This document shows positions 1-5,755 of a DNA stretch of 14,536 nucleotides, piece after piece (position 1 is the first letter of the stretch; the number at the start of each line of letters is the position of its first letter). A program made the translations under genes and the position numbers. A model generated the notes under the pieces. That model did not search any database. It was not told the DNA's origin and was given only the letters and a program-made list of their open reading frames with translations. The stretch comes from a bacterium (GTDB taxonomy: Bacteria; Bdellovibrionota; FAC87; UBA2466), in contig JAIEOG010000247.1 in NCBI GenBank assembly GCA_019750655.1, forward strand, positions 1 to 14,536. The letters run 5' to 3'.

Positions 1-44
1 AGTTACTATTGCCAGAATTGGGAAGTTGTGTCATTCGGGCAGTC

Positions 45-710
45 ATGGCTAACCTATTCTGCGTTCGATTCGTCGTTTGTTTTCTAAGTTTAACTTCTAT
101 CAATTTGCTTGCGGGAGAGCCTTTATTCCCAGGTGTGCCGGTAGGAGGCCTTCAACTGACGTTCGATAAAGACGAGGATTTACAGCCATTCATCAAAGCC
201 GAATCCAGCAAGGTCGCTCTGACCGATAAACTTCCCACCGAAATTAAAGATTTGATTCGAGAATTTGGGATAGTCATCAGTTACGCTGGCTCCGGCAACG
301 GAACAGGCTCTTCGATGGTACAACTGGGAGTAATAGTTCCCTGCAGAACGCCAAAGGCCTGCGCTACAATAACCAATCGTATAGCAACGCGCTTGGAGGT
401 AGTCCGAGCTCATGGAATTCAAGACGATGTAGCTCCTGCAATTTCGACTATTCCTTCCGCTTCGATCGTAGGGGCCTTTTTAGACCTGCAAATAAAAGTG
501 AAAAGGCCCCCTACTCAAGACACGATTTTTAGCTACAGAGAGAATTGGATTGAGCCAGCGTGTGTGGTCACACAGCTGAACACAGAAAGAAGAACCGTCG
601 AGTTGGTGCTTCCTGATGGGTATACGCCGCAGCTGATCGCGCAGAGAATGGAAGAAGTAAGGAAGGAATATAGTCCTCGCGATATATCCGTGGTTACTTC
701 GGGGCGCTAA
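45..710 (+). CDS. Small secreted protein of unknown function
   Basis: I do not recognise this family. The ATG at 45 is preferred over an upstream in-frame TTG at 9 because a Sec-type signal peptide follows it directly: one Arg, then a hydrophobic run (VVCFLSLTSINLLAG), with cleavage probably just after. No strong Shine-Dalgarno is visible before either start. The product would be about 221 residues with no further membrane helix, so it is probably periplasmic. The middle part has a Gly/Ser-rich turn (YAGSGNGTGSS), a beta-like stretch, a helix (ITNRIATRLEVVRAHGI), then DVAP and an IPSASIVGAF stretch. That order faintly resembles the porter subdomain of RND pumps, but I would not annotate it as such. 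It converges with arsC, with only 24 bases between the two stops, and lies on the same island as the metal genes, so a role in metal handling is possible but unsupported. Confidence 0.6.
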   Translation: MANLFCVRFVVCFLSLTSINLLAGEPLFPGVPVGGLQLTFDKDEDLQPFIKAESSKVALTDKLPTEIKDLIREFGIVISYAGSGNGTGSSMVQLGVIVPCRTPKACATITNRIATRLEVVRAHGIQDDVAPAISTIPSASIVGAFLDLQIKVKRPPTQDTIFSYRENWIEPACVVTQLNTERRTVELVLPDGYTPQLIAQRMEEVRKEYSPRDISVVTSGR

Positions 711-734
711 CGTCGACATTCACCAATGCCTAGC

Positions 735-1166
735 TCACGTCGCCGCTATCGTGATTTGAGCCTGCTTGGCAAACTCTCTTATCTTCGATGCGATAGCGTC
801 ACGTGCTTGCCGAAACCGTTCGAGTTGAGCCTCCTCGTCTCCGCCATGTCCAGCAGGATCGGGAAGTGGCCAATGAAGTTTTTGAGCCCTTGAAGCTAAT
901 ACAGGGCAGACTTCCTCGGCACAAAGCGTGACTACATAGGTAAGTCCCGCTAAAAACCCAAGATTGAGCTGCTCGAAGGATTTTGAACGATGGCTTTTTA
1001 TGTCTATGCCAATTTCTTGCATGGCTTTTATGGCAAATGGGTTCACGGCAGAAGGCTTTGAGCCGGCGCTCTCTATCGTAACTTGGTGCCCCAGAATTTG
1101 TTTTGCGAGGCCTTCCGCCATTTGGCTTCTCGCGGAATTGGCTACACACATAAATAGAATGTTCAT
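735..1166 (-). CDS. arsC: Arsenate reductase, LMW protein-tyrosine-phosphatase type (ArsC)
   Basis: Cytoplasmic enzyme that reduces arsenate As(V) to arsenite As(III), which the neighbouring ACR3 pump can export. The 143-residue protein has the family's N-terminal P-loop with the CX5R catalytic motif (Cys7-VANSA-Arg13, followed by SQMAEG). The redox pair lies in VVTLCAEEVCP (Cys82 and Cys87), and a WPLPDP segment follows. In this family the thiol relay ends with electrons from thioredoxin or a similar donor. The Cys82-Cys87 spacing is shorter than the Cys82-Cys89 spacing of the staphylococcal/Bacillus enzymes but matches a common proteobacterial form. The gene is the last of the minus-strand ars operon. 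Its ATG lies 2 bases after the acr3 stop, and its ribosome site (AAGGAG) is inside the end of acr3, suggesting coupled translation. Length and motifs are complete. Confidence 0.93.
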   Translation of the reverse strand: MNILFMCVANSARSQMAEGLAKQILGHQVTIESAGSKPSAVNPFAIKAMQEIGIDIKSHRSKSFEQLNLGFLAGLTYVVTLCAEEVCPVLASRAQKLHWPLPDPAGHGGDEEAQLERFRQARDAIASKIREFAKQAQITIAAT

Positions 1167-1168
1167 CC

Positions 1169-2215
1169 CTAAGCTCCTTTAAAACTTCGTTCGCGAAACC
1201 AAAACGCCACTCGTACCAACGAAATGAGCACCGGAACTTCAACGAGCGGACCAATTACGGTGGCAAACGATGCTCCGTGATGCAGGCCAAACGTCGAGAT
1301 GGCGACGGCTATGGCCAGTTCGAAATTATTCGAGGCAGCGGTAAAAGAAAGACTGGTTGCTTGCGGGTACGTGGCCCCCGCTTTTTCGCTGAGCCAAAAT
1401 GATAAGAGGAACATTACTACGAAATAAATCGTCATCGGAAAAGCGATGCGGAGCGCATCCAAGGGCAGCGCAACCACCTGGTTTCCTTTTATGGAAAACA
1501 TCACAATGATGGTGAACAGCAGCGCTAGTAGCGTAATAGGGCTAATTATGGGTACGAATGTGTTGTCGTACCATTGAGCTCCTCTGGCAGGCCTGAGAAA
1601 AAAACGAGTCGCAAATCCAGCCGCGAATGGAATCCCCAAATATATTCCGACCGATTTCGCAATTTCGAGCACGGAAACATCGAGTTTTAGACTCTGGATG
1701 CCGAAAACGGACGGCAAAAACGTGAGGAAGATGTAGGCGTACAGCGGGAAAAATAGAATTTGAAAAATAGAGTTGAACGCTACCAGTCCCGCACAATATT
1801 CCGTGCTTCCTTCGGCTAGCTCATTCCACACAATTACCATGGCAATGCAGCGGGCAAGCCCAATGAGGATCAAACCCGCCATATAGTCTGGTTTGTCCTG
1901 GAGGAAGACTATTGCCAGCGCGAACATCAGGAGAGGCCCTAACACCCAGTTTTGGAGAAGGGAAAGAAGTAGAACCCGTTTGTTGCGAAAGACCTGACCT
2001 AGTTCCTCGTATCGAACCTTCGCAAGCGGCGGGTACATCATAAGAATAAGTCCAATGGCTATTGGAAGTGACGTAGTGCCGTAACTTAGGTCGGTTAACG
2101 AACGGGTTAGTCCAGGGGCGAAGACGCTCACTATGAGGCCCGCGCCCATCGCGAGAAAGATCCAAAGAGTTAGATACCGATCTAGAAACGACAGCTTCTT
2201 CGTGAGCAAGGACAC
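1169..2215 (-). CDS. acr3: ACR3-family arsenite efflux transporter
   Basis: Inner-membrane carrier that exports arsenite, the product of ArsC. It is about 348 residues with ten hydrophobic segments, the usual ACR3 size. Two family hallmarks are present: the conserved Cys in LARCIAMVIVWNELA (Cys123) and the conserved Glu in ASNNFELAIAVAISTFG (Glu299). These lie in helices 4 and 9 and are needed for As(III) transport in characterised members. The open frame runs further upstream to 2392, but that part overlaps the arsI-like gene and has no ACR3 resemblance. The GTG at 2215 is chosen because AGAGGTG lies just upstream and because the protein then begins SLLTKKLSFLDRYLTLW, the normal ACR3 N-terminus. 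It starts 10 bases after the arsI-like stop and runs into arsC, so it is the third gene of a four-gene operon. Confidence 0.93.
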   Translation of the reverse strand: MSLLTKKLSFLDRYLTLWIFLAMGAGLIVSVFAPGLTRSLTDLSYGTTSLPIAIGLILMMYPPLAKVRYEELGQVFRNKRVLLLSLLQNWVLGPLLMFALAIVFLQDKPDYMAGLILIGLARCIAMVIVWNELAEGSTEYCAGLVAFNSIFQILFFPLYAYIFLTFLPSVFGIQSLKLDVSVLEIAKSVGIYLGIPFAAGFATRFFLRPARGAQWYDNTFVPIISPITLLALLFTIIVMFSIKGNQVVALPLDALRIAFPMTIYFVVMFLLSFWLSEKAGATYPQATSLSFTAASNNFELAIAVAISTFGLHHGASFATVIGPLVEVPVLISLVRVAFWFRERSFKGA

Positions 2216-2225
2216 GGATGCACCT

Positions 2226-2666
2226 CTAACAGCATTTCGCAGCAGTAGAACAACCACCCACTTTGGGAACTGCTCCAGGAGGTTCCGCTCCAACCACGGG
2301 CAACTGTTCGTGAACAAAAAAGACGTCCCAGGAATTACCGTCAGGATCTTGAATCCAAAACTTGTCCTGCCGCGCAAAGCAGCAGTCCGCATTTTCCTCG
2401 ACTAGGGTTAAGATGCCGCGATCGGATAGATCCCTTTGCCAACGAATAACTTCATCAGCGCTTTGGACTTCAATCCCGAGGTGGTTTACTTGACTCGTTT
2501 TCCGACCTTCAACTGCTTCGTGCATCGCAAAGTTTAGTGCTGGCTGCTTAAGATCAAATTTGGCGTATGTCGCAGATTTCTTCTGCGGCTCCTGTCCAAA
2601 GACATTGCGATAAAAGGCGACTGACTTTTCCAAGTTCGTAACGTTGATTGATATGTGAGCTCTCAT
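2226..2666 (-). CDS. arsI: ArsI/CadI-family VOC metalloenzyme (candidate C-As lyase)
   Basis: A 146-residue vicinal-oxygen-chelate (glyoxalase/dioxygenase fold) protein of the ArsI/CadI group. Characterised ArsI enzymes use Fe(II) and O2 to cleave the carbon-arsenic bond of trivalent methyl- or aryl-arsenicals, releasing As(III). The family features visible are: His4 in the first strand (AHISINVTNLEKSVAFY), His62 in QVNHLGIEV, the vicinal cysteine pair Cys95-Cys96 in ENADCCFARQDKFW, and the DPDGNSWDVFF strand near residues 107-117. The Cys-rich tail (GGCSTAAKCC) is also usual in this group. One oddity is that the third metal ligand, normally Glu in NxWE, is Asp114 here. The ATG at 2666 has GAAGGATC about 8 bases upstream. 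It sits between merR and acr3, so released arsenite can be exported by the next gene product. Substrate is inferred. CadI-like cadmium-induced proteins are close relatives. Confidence 0.88.
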   Translation of the reverse strand: MRAHISINVTNLEKSVAFYRNVFGQEPQKKSATYAKFDLKQPALNFAMHEAVEGRKTSQVNHLGIEVQSADEVIRWQRDLSDRGILTLVEENADCCFARQDKFWIQDPDGNSWDVFFVHEQLPVVGAEPPGAVPKVGGCSTAAKCC

Positions 2667-2681
2667 GATCTGATCCTTCGG

Positions 2682-3098
2682 TTAGCAACCCTTTTCAAAG
2701 CATTCGAAAATGCGGCATTCGCGAATCGCCTGCGCGCCTCCGCCACAGGACTTGGCCAATGCGAGTAACGATTCTTCCATTTGCCTCAAGTCAGAAATCT
2801 TCTTACGAATTTCCGCGATCTTTTCGGTAGCCATCGAGTTGACCTGGGCTCCTGTGATCTTTCGCTGTGATTGGACATTCAAGAGCTCCTTTACTTCGCG
2901 AAGCGTGAAGCCGAGTTCCTGGGCTCGCTTAATAAAGCGAACCCGCGCCGTCTCTTCACTGGGGTAGTGGCGGAACCCACTGTCCCGTTTCGGTGGCTTC
3001 CTAAGTAGGCCCTTACGCTCATAAAACCGGATGGTTTCCACCCCGACGCCGGCCAGTTTCGCGAGTTTTCCTATCGTTATGCCGTCCACTGTCTTCAT
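2682..3098 (-). CDS. MerR-family metal(loid)-responsive regulator of the ars operon
   Basis: Dimeric DNA-binding activator/repressor. Numbered from the ATG at 3098 (138 residues), it has the MerR winged helix-turn-helix (TIGKLAKLAGVGVETIRFYE, then GFRHYPSEE), a long dimer helix (about 86-115) and a C-terminal metal loop. Cysteines lie only at the end: Cys118 (SCGGG), Cys128 (REC), Cys133 and Cys138. Cys118 and Cys128 match the two loop ligands of MerR/CueR/ZntR. The third mercury ligand of MerR (Cys82, before the dimer helix) is missing, so classical Hg(II) sensing is unlikely. Because it leads an arsenic operon, As(III) bound by three C-terminal thiols is a plausible inference. The start is uncertain: the ATG at 3098 overlaps the predicted -10, so the GTG at 3089 (codon 4) may be used on a leaderless transcript. 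A TTG at 3128 is the -35 itself and is rejected. Confidence 0.88.
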   Translation of the reverse strand: MKTVDGITIGKLAKLAGVGVETIRFYERKGLLRKPPKRDSGFRHYPSEETARVRFIKRAQELGFTLREVKELLNVQSQRKITGAQVNSMATEKIAEIRKKISDLRQMEESLLALAKSCGGGAQAIRECRIFECFEKGC

Positions 3099-3128
3099 CC
3101 TACACTCCGTACCATAGTACGGAGTCAA
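3097..3128 (-). promoter_or_regulatory. MerR-type promoter with over-long spacer
   Basis: On the minus strand a -35 TTGACT (3128-3123) and a -10 TAGGAT (3102-3097) are separated by 20 bp. Over-long 19-20 bp spacing is the hallmark of promoters activated by MerR-family proteins, which untwist the DNA. The classical Tn501/Tn21 mer promoter has the same TTGACT followed by CCGTAC. The predicted transcription start falls near 3090, inside or at the start of the merR reading frame. Confidence 0.82.
3104..3125. promoter_or_regulatory. mer-type operator palindrome
   Basis: Perfect 9-bp inverted repeat ACTCCGTAC-N4-GTACGGAGT lying between the -35 and -10 of the promoter above. The half-site CCGTAC and the 4-bp centre match the operator of the mercury-resistance operons. 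The binding protein is most simply the MerR-type product of the gene it precedes. Confidence 0.88.
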
Positions 3129-3218
3129 TGAGCAAAAGTTGGACCCGGAGGAGAAGGAAGTACTGGTCGCTTCACACTTCAGCCGTTCTGCCTGAACGTG
3201 TGAGACCGATAGGCTCGC

Positions 3219-3773
3219 CTACAGTGCGATGCGAGCTTGCACGCGGGAGCGCAGCTCATAACTTATTCGAAAGGTCGAAATTCCGCCCAGTAGACCGCCA
3301 ACTAACCATGCAGCGGCCAGGCCAAGTGGAATGGACTGTTCCTGTTCTTGAAAGGAGAGGAAAAAGCCAATTGAGATGAGAACCAGCACCCCCCACTGCA
3401 GGAACTTTGACTTTCGAAGTACACGAATGTCTTGGGAACGTAGTAGGAGAGCGGCAAACAGACCTGTACCGGCCAGAAAAAAGGCGCCACATACCAACGT
3501 ACAGCCATAGTCGCCGAAAGAGCGGAAGAAGTTCAGCAGCGCATGCTCATGACTGCCATTAAAAGCTACTCCGAACTGCGGGCACATAAAAAGTGTAAGC
3601 GCCCCCGAAACGAAGTGAATCACCACCAGCTTACAGAAAACCGCCCAAGAAGAAGGATTTAAGTCAGCATGAACGTATCGCTTAAGAGAGTCGCCGGCGC
3701 CCCTTGGGGGGGTAATAGGTGAAGACTTCAGAAAAACTAGAAACTCCTTGGCCCAGTTCCTACGCTGCTTCAT
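3219..3773 (-). CDS. Four-helix membrane protein, putative anti-sigma factor
   Basis: A 184-residue protein with no enzyme motif that I recognise. Four hydrophobic segments are predicted at about 43-63, 90-112, 124-141 and 148-167, after a basic, probably cytoplasmic N-terminus of about 40 residues. Cys64, His75, His77, Cys91 and Cys95 lie in and around the first loop (MCPQFG...GSHEH...CTLVCG) and could bind a metal. Its ATG overlaps the sigma gene's stop (ATGA, 4 bases), with GGGAG upstream, so the two proteins are translationally coupled. This is the standard arrangement of an ECF sigma factor and its membrane anti-sigma partner. By analogy with CnrYX, which holds CnrH until nickel or cobalt is sensed, I infer that this protein sequesters the sigma factor and senses periplasmic metal. 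It is not visibly homologous to CnrY/CnrX and has no zinc-finger anti-sigma motif. Confidence 0.68.
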   Translation of the reverse strand: MKQRRNWAKEFLVFLKSSPITPPRGAGDSLKRYVHADLNPSSWAVFCKLVVIHFVSGALTLFMCPQFGVAFNGSHEHALLNFFRSFGDYGCTLVCGAFFLAGTGLFAALLLRSQDIRVLRKSKFLQWGVLVLISIGFFLSFQEQEQSIPLGLAAAWLVGGLLGGISTFRISYELRSRVQARIAL

Positions 3774-4318
3774 CTTAAGCTCCCTTTGCGACGTGCCAGC
3801 GCTTGTAGCTTGCGTATGCCTCGGCTCAAAAGCTGACGCACGTTCGCTGGGGAGGTTTGTAGCAGCTCCGCAATCTGTTCGAACGACAAGTCGTCTTGAT
3901 AGCGAAATTCAATGACCCGTTGTTGACTGCATGACAGGGCGGCAACTCCAAGGACCTCGCCAATTGTTCCACTGTCTTGCGGCGTGAGACGGCTTTCGTC
4001 CGATACTCGGTCCAAATCTATTAAACCTTTTTTCTCGGCCCGCAATGCGTCAAGCATTACCGTTCTTGTAATCGTAAAAAGCCATGGAAGGACCGGGAGG
4101 GGACTTCGGTATTTTTCCCGAACCTGGTGGAATTTAAGAAAGATGTTTTGATGAATATCATCTATCAAAGGCGAAGAACCGAGCCGCTGCCTCAAATAGC
4201 CATAAACTTTATCGGCGTGGCGTTCATAGAGAACGTCAAATGCTCGTGAGTCTCCCTGCAGATACTCCAACATAAGTACCTCGTCGGTTTTTTCAAATTC
4301 GTTGTTTTCACTCTTCAT
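3770..4318 (-). CDS. ECF-type RNA polymerase sigma-70 factor
   Basis: Cytoplasmic sigma factor of the extracytoplasmic-function class, 182 residues. The sigma-2 domain (about 26-93) contains DDIHQNIFLKFHQVREKY and PWLFTITRTVMLDALR. The sigma-4 domain (about 122-176) contains QQRVIEFRYQDDLSFEQIAELLQTSPANVRQLLSRG, the -35-binding helix-turn-helix. There is no sigma-3 domain, as expected. The ATG at 4318 lies only 6 bases after the -10 of its own predicted promoter, so that message would be leaderless. An in-frame ATG at 4273 with GAGG five bases upstream is an alternative that shortens the protein by 15 residues. It is divergent from the RND efflux pair and coupled to the putative anti-sigma gene. 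Identical promoter elements facing both ways suggest that it controls itself and the efflux genes. Confidence 0.93.
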   Translation of the reverse strand: MKSENNEFEKTDEVLMLEYLQGDSRAFDVLYERHADKVYGYLRQRLGSSPLIDDIHQNIFLKFHQVREKYRSPLPVLPWLFTITRTVMLDALRAEKKGLIDLDRVSDESRLTPQDSGTIGEVLGVAALSCSQQRVIEFRYQDDLSFEQIAELLQTSPANVRQLLSRGIRKLQALARRKGSLR

Positions 4319-4324
4319 AAGGTT

Positions 4325-4352
4325 TACGCGCTAGTGCCGCATCTTTGTGACA
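4325..4352 (-). promoter_or_regulatory. ECF-type promoter of the sigma/anti-sigma operon
   Basis: Minus-strand TGTCACAA (4352-4345), 16 bp, then CGTA (4328-4325). The ..CAA / CGT arrangement with about 16 bp between is typical of ECF sigma promoters. The same two boxes at the same spacing occur in the opposite direction at 4423-4450. The predicted start of transcription coincides with the ATG of the sigma gene. Confidence 0.75.
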
Positions 4353-4381
4353 TCTGGAAAAATAGTGCAATTTATCAATGT

Positions 4382-4411
4382 TTGCAAATACTTAGACTAT
4401 TAATCTATTAT
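4382..4411 (+). promoter_or_regulatory. Possible housekeeping promoter for the efflux genes
   Basis: TTGCAA (4382-4387), an 18-bp spacer and TATTAT (4406-4411) lie in an AT-rich stretch upstream of the ECF promoter and face the pump genes. This is a moderate match to the sigma-70 consensus. It could give basal expression, but AT-rich DNA produces such matches by chance. Confidence 0.3.
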
Positions 4412-4422
4412 CTCAAAGTAGT

Positions 4423-4450
4423 TGTCACAACGAGCCTCGATACTTGCGTA
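4423..4450 (+). promoter_or_regulatory. ECF-type promoter of the efflux operon
   Basis: TGTCACAA (4423-4430), 16 bp, CGTA (4447-4450), the same boxes and spacing as the divergent sigma promoter. Transcription would begin near 4456, giving a leader of about 65 bases. A seven-codon open frame (MENANEE) at 4456-4479 begins right at that point. It is probably incidental. Confidence 0.75.
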
Positions 4451-4521
4451 GTGCTATGGAGAACGCAAATGAGGAGTAACTGGTGCGAACTTTCTAATAG
4501 AATGGCCCTTCCTGGAGACTT

Positions 4522-5748
4522 ATGACGCTGCATTTAACCATCATTGCTTTATTCGCCGTGTCTCATGTCGGCTATGCCGACTCAATCCCCCTTACGTTGA
4601 AAGAGATCGGCCGCCGAGCTTCTGAAAATGCGGCACTCATTCAGGCGCAGACTAAGGACTTAGAGTCGGCGCAGCTGGAAGCCGATGGAGCGGGACTTCT
4701 TTCCAATCCAGCGTTTTCCCTTCAAATGGGTAGCCTAACTAGCGGCACATCAACAGGCCTTACGGCAGAAGGCTTTTTATCTCAAACCATTCCTTTTCCA
4801 GGAAAACTTAAAAGCCAACGGTATCTGAAAGAGGTGGACGTTAAACTTACTAAAGCCTCCCTGGACCAAGCAAAGACCTTCATTCAGCACCAGGCCGTGC
4901 TTCTAGGCTTTCAGTGGCAAGTACTTGATGCACATCTTCAACACTTCCAGGAGAGAAAGAAGCGCTTTGGAGAAGTTCGCGAGTATTTCAAAACGCATCC
5001 ACAGCTATCGCCGGCGACTCGAGTTGATGCCCAAATGATTGAGATGCAGATCCTGCTCGTTGAGAAACGTTACACCGAGATGGAGGCCGGCCGGCGTGTT
5101 GTGGAGCGCCAGCTGCAGTATTATCTTCAATCGTCGGACACCGTCCGCCCCGTCGTCGAATGGGTTGATTCTAATCGTGTGTCAATTGAAGCGCTTCGCA
5201 AGGCCGTCAGCCTGGAAGATTCTCCAGAACTCATCAAAAAACGCCTAGACATCGAAATGGCTAAGAACTCAGTGGATCACAATCGCCTAAAGGCCCTCCC
5301 TGACTTCACATTGGGGGTTGGTTATCGCAATGAGGCGGTTTCGCCGTCCAATCATTTTTACTATGGCTCCCTAGGCCTCACTATCCCGCTTTTTGATCGC
5401 GGCCAGTACGCGACTCCAGCAGCTGAGGCAAAGTTAAACGCCGAAACGGCGCGTGAGGGCATGTTACGCGGAAAACTAAATTCAGAAATCGAATCCGCCC
5501 TGATTGAACTAGAGAGCGCCAAGGCAATTACTCTCAGCCTTCCATTGAAGAAGACCGAAGCTCTCGACTCTCAATTTGAGCAGGTATCCAGAGAATTTAG
5601 AAAAGGACGCATTACGACAACTGCCTTTTTGCAGGCCGATGCCCAATTTCACGAAGTCACGGACTCTATTTACAACGCGCAACTGAACCTAGCTCAAAGC
5701 CTGAGTCGCCTTAAGGTTCTCGTTGGTCAGCCGCTGTCATGGGAATGA
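4522..5748 (+). CDS. TolC-family outer membrane factor (CzcC/CusC-like)
   Basis: Outer-membrane channel that lets an RND pump discharge metal ions outside the cell. The 408-residue protein starts with a Sec signal peptide (hydrophobic core LTIIALFAV, likely cleaved after GYA, residue 19). Two similar OEP repeats follow: one opening with LTLKEIGRRASENAALIQAQ...LLSNPAFSLQMG, the other with LRKAVSLEDSPELIKKRLDIEMAK...ALPDFTLGVGYR. Each has long coiled-coil helices and a beta segment, ending in LNLAQSLSRLKVLVGQPL. Length and layout are those of CzcC-type proteins. GGAG lies 4 bases before the ATG. The stop is 7 bases before the RND start, with the pump's ribosome site overlapping it, so the two are cotranscribed. 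In czc/cus/cnr operons a membrane-fusion gene normally lies between these two. None is present. Confidence 0.9.
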   Translation: MTLHLTIIALFAVSHVGYADSIPLTLKEIGRRASENAALIQAQTKDLESAQLEADGAGLLSNPAFSLQMGSLTSGTSTGLTAEGFLSQTIPFPGKLKSQRYLKEVDVKLTKASLDQAKTFIQHQAVLLGFQWQVLDAHLQHFQERKKRFGEVREYFKTHPQLSPATRVDAQMIEMQILLVEKRYTEMEAGRRVVERQLQYYLQSSDTVRPVVEWVDSNRVSIEALRKAVSLEDSPELIKKRLDIEMAKNSVDHNRLKALPDFTLGVGYRNEAVSPSNHFYYGSLGLTIPLFDRGQYATPAAEAKLNAETAREGMLRGKLNSEIESALIELESAKAITLSLPLKKTEALDSQFEQVSREFRKGRITTTAFLQADAQFHEVTDSIYNAQLNLAQSLSRLKVLVGQPLSWE

Positions 5749-5755
5749 GGATTTT

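Noticed and set aside
2216..2392. N-terminal extension of acr3 up to 2392
   Set aside because: It overlaps the arsI-like gene in another frame and does not look like ACR3. A GTG at 2215 with a good ribosome site gives the normal N-terminus.
3172..3203. Hairpin TCACACTTCAG / CTGAACGTGTGA downstream of the anti-sigma gene
   Set aside because: The stem has a bulge and no T-run follows on the minus strand, so I do not call a terminator.
4334..4525. 63-residue plus-strand open frame between the divergent operons
   Set aside because: It runs through both predicted ECF promoters, has no ribosome site and has no protein-like pattern.
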